This document shows, one piece after another, positions 50,058-58,472 of a stretch of DNA of 64,000 bases. Within the stretch, counting starts at the first letter, position 1. Each line of letters opens with the position of its first letter. Under the pieces are notes generated by a model. That model was not told the origin of the DNA, searched no databases, and saw nothing but the letters and a program-made list of their open reading frames with translations. Position numbers and translations under genes: made by a program. Origin of the DNA: Caecibacteroides pullorum. GTDB taxonomy: Bacteria; Bacteroidota; Bacteroidia; Bacteroidales; Bacteroidaceae. The stretch is from contig NZ_JAAZTS010000001.1 of assembly GCF_019239235.1 (NCBI RefSeq), positions 248,001 to 312,000 on the forward strand, written 5' to 3'.

Positions 50058-51233
50058 ATGCAAAATAGAAGAGATTTCCTGAAGACGGCGGCCTTTGCCG
50101 CATTGGGTTCAGGCATGGTGATGAACGAAGCGCTGGCCGCTGAAAAGAAGCGGGGTGCATGGTTCAATCTGAACAGAAAGAGTGGCGCAGGGACGCAGAT
50201 GAAGTTGCGCTTCTTCCCCTACGAGTTGAAGCTTCGCCACGTCTTTACTGTGGCCACCTATTCGCGCAGCACGACGCCCGACGTGCAGGTGGAGTTGGAG
50301 TACGATGGCGTCATCGGCTATGGTGAGGCCTCTATGCCGCCCTACCTGCAGAAGGAGTTGGGCACGCTGGACAGTGTGATGGCCTTCCTGAAGAAAGTGC
50401 AGGACACGATCGGTCGGTTCTCCGACCCCTTCCAGATGGAGGATATCCTGGCTTACATCGACAGCCTTTCGGAGAGTGACGCGGCGGCCAAGGCGGCCGT
50501 AGACATCGCCCTGCACGACCTTGTGGGCAAACTCTTGCAGGCGCCCTGGTACAAAATATGGGGGCTGGACAAGGAAAAGGCCCCGTCGACCACCTTCACC
50601 ATCGGCATCGATACGCCCGACGTGGTTCGCGAGAAGACCAAGGAATGTGCCGACCAGTTCAATATCCTCAAGGTGAAGCTCGGAGGCGACAACGACAAGG
50701 AGATGATCGAGACCATCCGTTCGGTCACGTCCCTGCCCATTGCCGTGGACGCCAACCAGGGGTGGACCGACCGCCAGCATGCCCTCGACGAGATACACTG
50801 GCTCAAGGAGCAGGGCATCGTCATGGTGGAGCAGCCCATGCTCAAGACGCAGATCGACGACATCGCCTGGATTACCCAGCAGAGTCCTCTGCCCATCTTT
50901 GCCGACGAGGGCGTCCAGCGCCTGAAGGATGTACCTGCGCTGAAGGGAGCCTATACGGGCATCAACATCAAGCTGATGAAGTGTACGGGCATGCGCGAGG
51001 CGTGGAAGATGCTCATCCTGGCGCGTGCGCTCGACATGAAGGTGATGGTGGGTTGCATGACGGAGACTTCGTGTGCCTGCTCGGCGGCTGCCCAACTCTC
51101 GCCCGCGGTCGATTTTGCCGACCTCGACGGCAACCTGCTCATAGCCAACGACCGTTTCCGAGGCATGGAGGTGGTCAAGGGGAAGATTACCTTGCCCGAC
51201 CTGCCTGGCATTGGGGTAGTGATTAATAATTGA
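50058..51233 (+). CDS. Dipeptide (L-Ala-D/L-Glu) epimerase, enolase superfamily
   Basis: A 391-residue protein with a possible Tat signal (MQNRRDFLKTAAFAALGSGM). The body is a muconate-lactonizing-type enolase-superfamily enzyme: capping domain YELKLRHVFTVATYSRSTTPD, then FNILKVKLGGDND (catalytic Lys pair), VDANQGW (metal Asp), VEQPM (metal Glu), FADEGV (metal Asp/Glu) and NIKLMKCTG (second catalytic Lys). From memory, a B. thetaiotaomicron relative in a similar context next to an NlpC/P60 gene was characterised as an L-Ala-D/L-Glu epimerase. It would turn murein-derived L-Ala-D-Glu into L-Ala-L-Glu for use as nutrient. Exported location is predicted but untested. Confidence 0.88.
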   Translation: MQNRRDFLKTAAFAALGSGMVMNEALAAEKKRGAWFNLNRKSGAGTQMKLRFFPYELKLRHVFTVATYSRSTTPDVQVELEYDGVIGYGEASMPPYLQKELGTLDSVMAFLKKVQDTIGRFSDPFQMEDILAYIDSLSESDAAAKAAVDIALHDLVGKLLQAPWYKIWGLDKEKAPSTTFTIGIDTPDVVREKTKECADQFNILKVKLGGDNDKEMIETIRSVTSLPIAVDANQGWTDRQHALDEIHWLKEQGIVMVEQPMLKTQIDDIAWITQQSPLPIFADEGVQRLKDVPALKGAYTGINIKLMKCTGMREAWKMLILARALDMKVMVGCMTETSCACSAAAQLSPAVDFADLDGNLLIANDRFRGMEVVKGKITLPDLPGIGVVINN

Positions 51234-51317
51234 TAATTGATAATTGAGAATTGAAAATGAAGAATAGCCGTGTGCGTGTGTTCATTTTCCATTTTCAATT
51301 CTCCATTTTCCATTGAA
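51234..51317. repeat. A/G-rich inverted repeat before a start codon
   Basis: ATTGATAATTGAGAATTG-type sequence and AAAATGAAGAA form the left arm (51234-51263); the complement TTCATTTTCCATTTTCAATT and following bases form the right arm (51282-51315). The spacer contains CCGTGTGCGTGTG. The right arm ends 5 bases before the ATG at 51321. A sister element stands before the MarR gene at 60931-61048. Confidence 0.75.
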
Positions 51318-51320
51318 TGT

Positions 51321-52658
51321 ATGAAGAACCTGCTTTATCTTGTCCTGTTTCTGCTGGCCTTTTCGGCTTGCAACCGCAAGGCGTCCGACGCTTCCTACTC
51401 GTGGGCGTCCGACCTGCACCAACGCCTCCTGACTGATTTCTGCCTGACGGAGGCGCAAGTGAAAGATTACATCCGCCGCTACCTGCCCGACGTGACCGAC
51501 GAGCAGATGCGCCAATGGGAGGAGTCGGGCGCGTTGGAGTGCATGATGCTCGACGGCGAGAAGCGCTACTTTCGCAATGCGGGTCCCAACCTTTTCCGCA
51601 TCGACTCCCTGTGTCGTGAGGTGAAGCTGGCCAAGGAAGGCGAACAGGTGAGCACCAGCGACCGCGCGAATGCTGAGAACCTGCCCGAAATCTTGGCCGC
51701 TACCGACGGACGGGGCGACTCGTGCCTGGCGGCTCCCAAGCGCATGCGCGTCACCTATACGCTGACCGTCGACACCAATGCCGTCCCAGCGGGCGAAGTA
51801 GTGCGTTGCTGGCTGCCCTATCCACGCACGGACATTCCCCGTCAGCAGGACGTGAAGCTGATAGCCACCAGCGAGCCTTCGTACACGCTGACCTCTGAAG
51901 GCACGACGCACAGCACCCTCTACATGGAGAAGCGGGCGGTGAGCGGAGAGCCCACTGTCTTCTCGGAAACGTTCGAATACACCTCTTATGGCGAGTGGCA
52001 CGACATTCGTCCCTCCGACGTCCTGCCCTACGACACCACGACGGAGCTCTACCGACGCTATACGTCCGAGCGCGACCGCCACATTGTCTTCTCGCCCCGC
52101 CTGCGCCAGTTGGCTGACAATTTGACAGAGGGCGAGGACAATCCCTACTTGAAGGCCTGTCGCATCTTCCGCTGGGTGAACGATCACTTCCCTTGGGCCT
52201 CTGCGCGCGAGTATTCTACCATCGACAACATCCCTGAATATGTGCTCGACAACCGCCATGGCGATTGCGGCCAGGTGACGTTGCTCTTCGTTACCCTGTG
52301 TCGCATTGCGGGCATCCCTGCCCACTTCCAGAGCGGCTTCATGATGCAACCCCGCGCATGGAACCTGCACGACTGGGCAGAAGTCTACTTCGAGGGCATC
52401 GGCTGGGTGCCTGTCGACCAGTCATTCGGCCTGGCTCCCTATGCGGAGAAGGCAGGGAAGCCCTATTTCTATCTGGGCGGCATCGACTCGTGGCGCATGG
52501 TGGTGAACCAAGACTATGGCATGCCGCTCGTGCCCGAAAAGAAATATCCGCGGAGCGAGACGGTGGATTTCCAGCGTGGCGAAGTGGAGTGGACAGGTGG
52601 TAACCTGTACTTCACTGAGTGGGGCTATCACATGGATATAGAGTATCTGAACTATTGA
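51321..52658 (+). CDS. Transglutaminase-like lipoprotein
   Basis: A 445-residue lipoprotein (MKNLLYLVLFLLAFSAC then NRKASD). The start at 51321 is chosen because the upstream extension runs through an inverted repeat. The C-terminal half is a transglutaminase-like domain with the triad in RHGDCGQVTLLFVTLCRIAG (Cys), LHDWAEVYFEGIGW (His) and PVDQSFG (Asp). The N-terminal half has a beta-rich segment (RVTYTLTVDTNAVPAGEVVRC). It follows the dipeptide epimerase in the same direction. A role in processing or handling murein peptides at the cell surface is an inference from context. Confidence 0.88.
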   Translation: MKNLLYLVLFLLAFSACNRKASDASYSWASDLHQRLLTDFCLTEAQVKDYIRRYLPDVTDEQMRQWEESGALECMMLDGEKRYFRNAGPNLFRIDSLCREVKLAKEGEQVSTSDRANAENLPEILAATDGRGDSCLAAPKRMRVTYTLTVDTNAVPAGEVVRCWLPYPRTDIPRQQDVKLIATSEPSYTLTSEGTTHSTLYMEKRAVSGEPTVFSETFEYTSYGEWHDIRPSDVLPYDTTTELYRRYTSERDRHIVFSPRLRQLADNLTEGEDNPYLKACRIFRWVNDHFPWASAREYSTIDNIPEYVLDNRHGDCGQVTLLFVTLCRIAGIPAHFQSGFMMQPRAWNLHDWAEVYFEGIGWVPVDQSFGLAPYAEKAGKPYFYLGGIDSWRMVVNQDYGMPLVPEKKYPRSETVDFQRGEVEWTGGNLYFTEWGYHMDIEYLNY

Positions 52659-52944
52659 CCTCGTGTTCCGTTCGACGTTTCCTTTTTCCGACCTGTGAAG
52701 CATCTCTTTAGAAGCGGAAACATATTTTTACGCTCTAAGCCTCAAAGTGTTAAAGTGGCAGGAAACGTGCATAAATGCTAATTTGGTAGCCTCTGTCGTT
52801 AACCGCTGTTAAGCTCAAAAACGGCTTTGTTAAAAGAGGACAAAAAAGACTGACAGGGTGAATAACTGAATAGTTTTTGTCGTTATTTTAACGTCATAAA
52901 GTTAAAACAAAGTCGAATATTAACATTTTAAAGAGATAAGATTT
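52659..52944. other. A/T-rich leader of the HtrA gene with GTTAA motifs
   Basis: No gene is seen. GTTAA, TTTAA or TTAAC recurs about eight times between 52749 and 52935. No standard TTTG-TAnnTTTG promoter at correct spacing was found, so an alternative sigma factor or regulator may control this stress protease (inference). Confidence 0.4.
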
Positions 52945-54480
52945 ATGAAACGGACAGCAAAAATGGTAATGGGAGTCACCGCTGGTGTACTTCTGAGTTC
53001 CGCGATAGGTGGATTTACTGCCTACAAGTTAATGGCCAAGCAGCAGATGGAAAACGCCACGTTCAGCGAGCTTTTCCAGCAAAATCCAAATAATGTAAGG
53101 TTGGCAGGTCTGAGCGCGATCAATGCGCAGCCCGTCGACCTGACCCAAGCCGCCGAAAGTTCAGTACATGCCGTAGTGCACATCCGCGCTACCGAGTTGA
53201 GCAAGACGCGTACCATCCAGACACAACCCGATATTTTTGATTTCTTCTTTGGCGATGGCCGTGGCCAGCAGCGTCAGATCCAGACGCAGCCGCGTGTGGG
53301 CTTCGGTTCGGGTGTCATCATTTCGAAGGACGGATATATCGTGACGAACAACCACGTAGTCGAGGGTGCTGACGAAATCACTGTCAAGCTCAATGACGAG
53401 CGTGAATTGAAAGGACGTGTCATCGGTACCGACCCCGACACCGACCTGGCTCTGCTGAAGATCGAAGGCGACGATTTCCCCACCATCCCTGTGGGCAATT
53501 CGGACAACCTGAAGGTGGGCGAATGGGTTTTGGCCGTGGGTAACCCCTTCAACCTGAATTCTACCGTTACGGCAGGTATCGTGAGCGCCAAGGCTCGTTC
53601 CATCGGTACGACGGCTGCCAACGGACAGGCTGCCAGCATCCAGTCGTTCATTCAGACCGATGCCGCCATCAACTCGGGTAACAGTGGTGGTGCCTTGGTG
53701 AATGCCGCCGGCGAGCTGGTAGGTATCAACGCCATGCTTTATTCGCCTACGGGTGCCTATTCGGGCTATGGATTTGCCATCCCTACCAACCTGATGACGA
53801 AGGTCGTTTCCGACCTGAAGCAGTATGGTACCGTTCAGCGTGCTTTGTTGGGCATCAAGGGCGGTGACTTTACGACCGACCTGCAGATGAACGACGAAGT
53901 GGTGAAGGAGATGGAGAAACGCATGGAAGAGCTGGGCGTGAAGGAGGGTATCCTTGTGGCTCAAGTCATAGAAGGCGGTTCGGCTGCCGGTATCCTGAAG
54001 GAAAACGATGTCATTATCAAGCTGGACGGCAAGAAGCTGCACAAGTTCACCGACCTGCAAGAGGCTCTGTCCAAGCATCGTCCTGGTGACAAGGTACAAC
54101 TGACCATCGTTCGCGACAAGAAGGAAAAGGAAGTGACCATCACGCTGAAGAACGCTCAGGGCAATACGAAGGTAGTCAAGAATGCCGGTATGGAAATCTT
54201 GGGTGCTGCCTTCAAGCCGATCGACACCGACCTGCGCCGCCAGCTCAACCTGGGTTATGGTCTTGAAGTGACAGGCGTAAGCGGTGGCAAGATGGGCGAT
54301 GCAGGCATCTGCAAGGGCTTCATCATCCTGAAGGCCAACGGCCAGCCGATGAAGACCGTCGAGGATCTGGAGGACGTACTGAAGGCTGCTACGCAAACAC
54401 CCGAACAAGTGCTCTTCATCACGGGTATGTTCCCCTCGGGCAAGCGTGCCAGCTATGCAGTAGATTTGAGTCAGGAATAA
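52945..54480 (+). CDS. DegP/HtrA-type serine protease
   Basis: A 511-residue Do-family periplasmic protease. After an N-terminal signal anchor (GVTAGVLLSSAIGGFTAYKLMA), the trypsin-like domain carries the triad His137 (VTNNHVVEG), Asp167 (DPDTDLALL) and Ser247 (NSGNSGGALVN). PDZ1 (about residues 300-395) has GILVAQVIEGGSAAGILKENDVII; a weaker PDZ2 (about 415-505) has LGYGLEVTGVSGGKMGDAGI. Such proteases degrade misfolded envelope proteins. The gene lies directly upstream of rpoD but has its own terminator. Confidence 0.94.
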   Translation: MKRTAKMVMGVTAGVLLSSAIGGFTAYKLMAKQQMENATFSELFQQNPNNVRLAGLSAINAQPVDLTQAAESSVHAVVHIRATELSKTRTIQTQPDIFDFFFGDGRGQQRQIQTQPRVGFGSGVIISKDGYIVTNNHVVEGADEITVKLNDERELKGRVIGTDPDTDLALLKIEGDDFPTIPVGNSDNLKVGEWVLAVGNPFNLNSTVTAGIVSAKARSIGTTAANGQAASIQSFIQTDAAINSGNSGGALVNAAGELVGINAMLYSPTGAYSGYGFAIPTNLMTKVVSDLKQYGTVQRALLGIKGGDFTTDLQMNDEVVKEMEKRMEELGVKEGILVAQVIEGGSAAGILKENDVIIKLDGKKLHKFTDLQEALSKHRPGDKVQLTIVRDKKEKEVTITLKNAQGNTKVVKNAGMEILGAAFKPIDTDLRRQLNLGYGLEVTGVSGGKMGDAGICKGFIILKANGQPMKTVEDLEDVLKAATQTPEQVLFITGMFPSGKRASYAVDLSQE

Positions 54481-54567
54481 GATTTAGGTATTAGATATAG
54501 ATATAGGATAGGTTAGACAGTTGATAAGGTAAGAAGGTTGAAGTATGTTTAATTTATCTTGTAAGTG

Positions 54568-54600
54568 GTGCCGGCAAAGAACTTGTCGGCACTCTTTTTG
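54568..54600 (+). terminator. Intrinsic terminator of the HtrA gene
   Basis: Stem GTGCCG/CGGCAC (54568-54573 with 54587-54592) followed by TCTTTTTG. Confidence 0.75.
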
Positions 54601-54674
54601 TTACCTGTTGTAAGGAGCCCGAAAGGCGTTCCTCTGACTTTTTTTGTTGAACCTGACAAAAAGATGGCAAAAGA

Positions 54675-54707
54675 TTGGTGCTAATCCGATTTTTTGTCGT
54701 AACTTTG
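54675..54707 (+). promoter_or_regulatory. Promoter of rpoD
   Basis: TTGG (54675-54678), 21 bases, then TAACTTTG (54700-54707). The leader is about 20 bases to the ATG at 54732. Confidence 0.6.
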
Positions 54708-54731
54708 TCAACCCAATATGTATATAGAAGA

Positions 54732-55592
54732 ATGAGACAACTAAAAATTACCAAAAGTATCACTAACCGAGAGAGCGCTTCTCTGGACAAGTACTTGCAG
54801 GAAATCGGGCGTGAGGACCTCATTACTGTTGAAGAAGAAGTGGAACTCGCTCAGCGCATCCGCAAGGGTGACCGTGTTGCACTGGAGAAACTGACACGTG
54901 CCAATCTGCGTTTCGTCGTATCTGTCGCAAAACAGTATCAGAACCAAGGCTTGAGTTTGCCCGACTTGATCAATGAAGGCAACCTGGGTCTGATCAAAGC
55001 AGCCGAAAAGTTCGATGAGACACGTGGTTTCAAGTTCATCAGCTACGCGGTGTGGTGGATACGCCAGTCCATTCTGCAAGCCCTGGCCGAACAGTCGCGT
55101 ATCGTGCGTCTGCCGCTCAACCAGGTGGGCTCGCTGAACAAGATCAGCAAAGCCTTCTCCAAGTTCGAGCAGGAGAACGAGCGCCGTCCGTCGCCCGAAG
55201 AGCTGGCCGATGAGCTGGAAATCCCTGTCGACAAAATCTCCGACACGCTGAAGGTATCCGGCCGCCACATATCGGTCGACGCGCCTTTTGTCGAGGGAGA
55301 GGACAACAGCCTGCTGGATGTTTTGGTGAATGACGATTCGCCTATGGCTGACCGCTCGTTGGTGAACGAGTCTCTTGCGAGGGAAATTGATAGAGCACTT
55401 TCTACGCTGACCGAGCGCGAAAAGGAGATCATACAGATGTTCTTTGGCATCGGACAACAGGAAATGACCCTGGAGGAAATCGGCGACAAATTCGGGCTGA
55501 CCCGTGAACGTGTGCGCCAGATCAAGGAAAAAGCTATCAGAAGATTAAGACAAAGTAATCGTAGCAAATTGCTCAAGTCCTACTTGGGATGA
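54732..55592 (+). CDS. rpoD: Primary RNA polymerase sigma factor, RpoD/SigA type
   Basis: A 286-residue sigma-70 factor starting [21 protein letters not shown], the short form typical of Bacteroidetes, lacking the large N-terminal region 1.1. Visible regions are 1.2 ([16 protein letters not shown]), 2.1-2.4 ([43 protein letters not shown]), 3 ([21 protein letters not shown]) and 4.2 ([22 protein letters not shown]). It recognises the TTTG/TAnnTTTG promoters found throughout this window. The frame is open upstream to 54675, but that lies within the promoter. Confidence 0.97.
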   Translation: MRQLKITKSITNRESASLDKYLQEIGREDLITVEEEVELAQRIRKGDRVALEKLTRANLRFVVSVAKQYQNQGLSLPDLINEGNLGLIKAAEKFDETRGFKFISYAVWWIRQSILQALAEQSRIVRLPLNQVGSLNKISKAFSKFEQENERRPSPEELADELEIPVDKISDTLKVSGRHISVDAPFVEGEDNSLLDVLVNDDSPMADRSLVNESLAREIDRALSTLTEREKEIIQMFFGIGQQEMTLEEIGDKFGLTRERVRQIKEKAIRRLRQSNRSKLLKSYLG

Positions 55593-55628
55593 GTGGGAAT
55601 ATCGGTTTCCGACAAACAAAAAGAATTC

Positions 55629-55666
55629 AAAAAACGGCAGTGGCGTGCAGCTCTGCCGTTTTTTTT
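55629..55666 (+). terminator. Intrinsic terminator of rpoD
   Basis: Ten-pair stem AAAACGGCAG/CTGCCGTTTT (55631-55640 with 55653-55662), 12-base loop and a run of T. Confidence 0.9.
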
Positions 55667-55722
55667 GTTACCTTTGTCCCCTATAAAGTGATAATTTGGA
55701 ATTTTTGAAAACAGAAAGACGT

Positions 55723-56121
55723 ATGAAATACATTCGACTGATTATGGCGGTGGCTCTGACCTTCCTGGTATGTTCCGCCTTTACGATGAAAAAAGACAAG
55801 GAGAAACCCGTGTATGTTTTTGGTGTGGCAGCTTCGTTCACCGATACGCTGGTCTATTACACCGACATCCAGTTGCTGGACAGCGTTCACCTTAACGAGC
55901 ATGGCTTCCTGCCCCAGCGCGACTTGTATTCCTACCAGCTGAAGAACCATCTGGAGTATAACATGAACAAGCTCAACTATACGTGTGTCATCTATTTCTC
56001 CGACAACAAGAAGAAGCTCGAGAAAGAGGCTTCGAAAGTGAAGTCTGGCTACCTGAAGAGCAAGCAGACCTTGCGGCCGATCGAGGCTTCGGAGTTTCAG
56101 TTCAAGAAGCCCGAAGAATAA
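55723..56121 (+). CDS. Exported hypothetical protein
   Basis: A 132-residue protein with a signal peptide (MKYIRLIMAVALTFLVCSAFTM). The mature part starts KKDKEKPVYVFGVAASFTDTLVYYTDIQ and ends Lys-rich. No family is recognised. Its stop TAA shares a base with the ATG of the next gene (TAATG), so translation is probably coupled to the clostripain-like protein. The start at 55723 is used because the frame's earlier Met at 55696 would only add a charged extension before the signal peptide. Confidence 0.75.
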   Translation: MKYIRLIMAVALTFLVCSAFTMKKDKEKPVYVFGVAASFTDTLVYYTDIQLLDSVHLNEHGFLPQRDLYSYQLKNHLEYNMNKLNYTCVIYFSDNKKKLEKEASKVKSGYLKSKQTLRPIEASEFQFKKPEE

Positions 56122-57848
56122 TGAATAAAATGTTGAGATTTAGTATGTTTAGACAGGTATATATTATATTGTCATTATTTTCGTTCTTGTTTTTGGGCTC
56201 TTGTGGTAAGGAAGATTTGCCCGATGCAATAGCGGTTTCAGGGGTTGTTCTTGATGTTGATGAGGTGACTCTTGATGTTGGTGATAGTATAAAATTGAAT
56301 GCTGTTGTTTTGCCTCAAAATGCGACTAATAAAAAGGTTTCTTGGCTTTCTAGCAACGAAAATGTTGCTGTTGTTACATCTGAAGGTGTTGTTAAGGCTT
56401 TGAAAGAGGGAGTCGCTTCCGTTGTGGTTGTTACAGAAGATCAGGGGGTATATGCAAGTTGTAGGGTGTATTGTGGGGATAATGGTGAAGTTGGGATACC
56501 TGTTGATAGTTTATATCTTAATAAGTCTGAACTTCTTTTGCAAGAAGGCGATACTTATCAGTTAAAGGCTATAATATTGCCTGATGACGCAACTAATACA
56601 AATATCACTTGGCATTCAAGTGACGCATCTGTTGTATCTGTTGATGAAAATGGAATGATTTTGGCTAATAAGGTAGGGGTAGCAAAGGTTATTGCTACTA
56701 CTGAAGATGGTGGTAAGGTTGCTGCATGTAGTATCAGAGTATTTGAGCCTTCGCCCTACAAGCGGACGGTGCTGGTCTATCTGGCTGCCGACAACAATCT
56801 TTCTTCCTTTGCGCTGGAAGACCTGGCTGAAATGAAGGAAGGCATGGTGCAGGTATCCGACGGTATGCTCCATCTGCTCGTCTACATTGATACGGGCAGC
56901 TCGCCCCGCCTTGTGGAACTGAAGAAACAGAACGGACAGGTGGTGGAAGACGTGGTGCGCACCTACGACGATCGCAATTCGGTGGGCGTGGACGAGACGC
57001 GCGAAGTCTTTGCCGACGTATTTTCCAATCCCGATTTTCTGGCCGAAGGCTACGGCTTGATTTACTGGTCGCATGCCGACGGGTGGATCCCCTACGGTCA
57101 GGCTTCGACCCGTTGGGTGGGGCAGGACAAGACGGACGGTGACCATCGCATGAATATCTCCGAGTTGGTATCTGTCCTTGAAGGGGCGCCCCATCTCGAT
57201 TTCCTTATGTTCGATGCCTGCTTCATGGCCTCTGTCGAGGTGGCCTACGAGCTGCGCGGCTTTACCGACTACTACATCGGTTCGCCTACCGAGAACCCCG
57301 GTCCCGGCGCTCCCTACGAACGCCTGGTTCCCCTGATGGCTGCCGACCAGGCAGCGGTCGAGATGTCCAAGGCCTATTTTGCTGCCTACGAGGAAATCTA
57401 TAACGGCGGTATCGGCATCAGCAACAACAACTGGACGGGCGGTACGTCCATCTGCGTGATGCGCACCGACGCCCTCGAGCAGCTGGCCGCACTCACCGCC
57501 CAGCTCCTGCCCGAAGAGGTGGTGGACATAGCTGCCTTGAAGGAAGAAGTCTTCGACTACGACCACAAGGGGTGGGGTCGCGACTACGTGGGCTACTTCG
57601 ACCTGAAGCAACTCATGGAGCAGGTGCTCGACGATGCCTCGTATGCCACGTGGACGCAGGCCTTCGACGCCGCCATTGCCTACTGGAGCACCACGCCCAA
57701 GAACTACTCCCAGTTTGTCGGCATGTTCTCCATGGAGGGTGCCAACGGCATCACCCACTACATCCCCGGCAGCAGCACCCAGCGCGATGCGGCCTACCGT
57801 TCCCTGAAGTGGTATCAGGACGCAGGGCTGGAGAAGCTGGGATGGTAA
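56121..57848 (+). CDS. Clostripain-family (C11) lipoprotein with two Ig-like Big_2 domains
   Basis: A 575-residue lipoprotein (signal peptide, lipobox LGSC, then GKEDLPDA). Two Big_2 domains span roughly residues 30-115 (SGVVLDVDEVTLDVGDSIKL, VSWLSSNENVAVVTSEGVV) and 125-210 (LNKSELLLQEGDTYQLKAI, ITWHSSDASVVSVDENG). The C11-like catalytic domain begins at about residue 213 (KRTVLVYLAADNNLSSFALEDL) with likely catalytic His in YWSHADGW and Cys in FDACFMASVEV. Clostripains cut after basic residues. The first 630 bases (to about 56750) are A/T-rich and the rest G/C-rich, with an abrupt change at the domain boundary. The start overlaps the preceding stop. Confidence 0.86.
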   Translation: MNKMLRFSMFRQVYIILSLFSFLFLGSCGKEDLPDAIAVSGVVLDVDEVTLDVGDSIKLNAVVLPQNATNKKVSWLSSNENVAVVTSEGVVKALKEGVASVVVVTEDQGVYASCRVYCGDNGEVGIPVDSLYLNKSELLLQEGDTYQLKAIILPDDATNTNITWHSSDASVVSVDENGMILANKVGVAKVIATTEDGGKVAACSIRVFEPSPYKRTVLVYLAADNNLSSFALEDLAEMKEGMVQVSDGMLHLLVYIDTGSSPRLVELKKQNGQVVEDVVRTYDDRNSVGVDETREVFADVFSNPDFLAEGYGLIYWSHADGWIPYGQASTRWVGQDKTDGDHRMNISELVSVLEGAPHLDFLMFDACFMASVEVAYELRGFTDYYIGSPTENPGPGAPYERLVPLMAADQAAVEMSKAYFAAYEEIYNGGIGISNNNWTGGTSICVMRTDALEQLAALTAQLLPEEVVDIAALKEEVFDYDHKGWGRDYVGYFDLKQLMEQVLDDASYATWTQAFDAAIAYWSTTPKNYSQFVGMFSMEGANGITHYIPGSSTQRDAAYRSLKWYQDAGLEKLGW

Positions 57849-57945
57849 CGGATGGACTGGCTTTTTCTTGCTTGTAATGATTTATATGGCAATTTTCTGT
57901 TTTGATGTAATTTTATTTTATTATTATTACTGTTTCCCCATACAT

Positions 57946-58177
57946 CCTTACGCCCTTACATTACAAAACTTACAAAAAGAAATTGTGTGTTGCTTTTTGG
58001 CTGATAGACTTGAATTTGGAAGTTTATTATATATTTATATATATAATATATATTATATATATAAATATATAATAAAAATATTTTGCTTATGATTTGAAAC
58101 CTGTCAGTCGTTGGAAGCGGACGGATGTTTTTATTCAAAAAAAACAATTGTAAGTTTTGTAATGTAAGGGTGTAAGG
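57946..58177. mobile_element. Candidate MITE-like element: 30-bp inverted ends around a 54-bp A/T palindrome
   Basis: The left arm 57946-57975 and right arm 58148-58177 are inverted copies with 29 of 30 positions complementary (CCTTACG/CCCTTACATTACAAA on the left). At the centre, 58023-58076 is a perfect 54-bp A/T palindrome. No protein is encoded. A target-site duplication is not obvious. It could be a non-autonomous transposable element or a structural element; copy number in the genome is the deciding test. Confidence 0.55.
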
Positions 58178-58290
58178 GCTGTTTTTATTTCATGCAGTCC
58201 TCTTCCTGAAACCGATGATCTCATTCCTGTGCGGATGGACACGCCGTCCGCCCCCGCCGCGTACCGGCGAGGATATGTTCCCTCTCTCAG

Positions 58291-58350
58291 CAAAACATCG
58301 CTTCCTGCCCCGCAAAACGGTGCTTTCCTCCCCGCAAAACAATGCTTTCC
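58291..58350. repeat. AAAACnnTGCTTTCC repeat array, 22-bp period
   Basis: Three cores (GCAAAACATCGCTTCC-like, GCAAAACGGTGCTTTCC and GCAAAACAATGCTTTCC) have centres at about 58298, 58320 and 58342, exactly 22 bp apart. Unlike the sister arrays, it lies upstream of a gene and 440 bases from the previous stop. Confidence 0.88.
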
Positions 58351-58472
58351 AAAAGAAAATAATATCTTTTCTGATAAATTTTCCATTGGAAATTATATTT
58401 TCTCGGAAATTATGCTTTTCTTTGCGGCGTGAAACCGAAAACAACAACGAAAACCCAACAACAAGAAACGTT

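Larger units (their letters stand above)
57849..58472. other. Gene-free interval with a nested inverted repeat and a short array
   Basis: No credible gene. The interval contains the 232-bp nested inverted repeat (57946-58177), then a G/C-rich stretch and a three-unit AAAACnnTGCTTTC array, then A/T-rich sequence up to the ATG at 58473. The reading frame of the next gene is open back to 58215, but it reads through the repeat and is not used. Confidence 0.8.

Noticed and set aside
53161-54408. A 415-codon minus-strand open frame
   Set aside because: Antisense to the HtrA gene, which has the full catalytic triad.
56616-57758. A 380-codon minus-strand open frame
   Set aside because: Antisense to the clostripain-like gene; no motif and no promoter.
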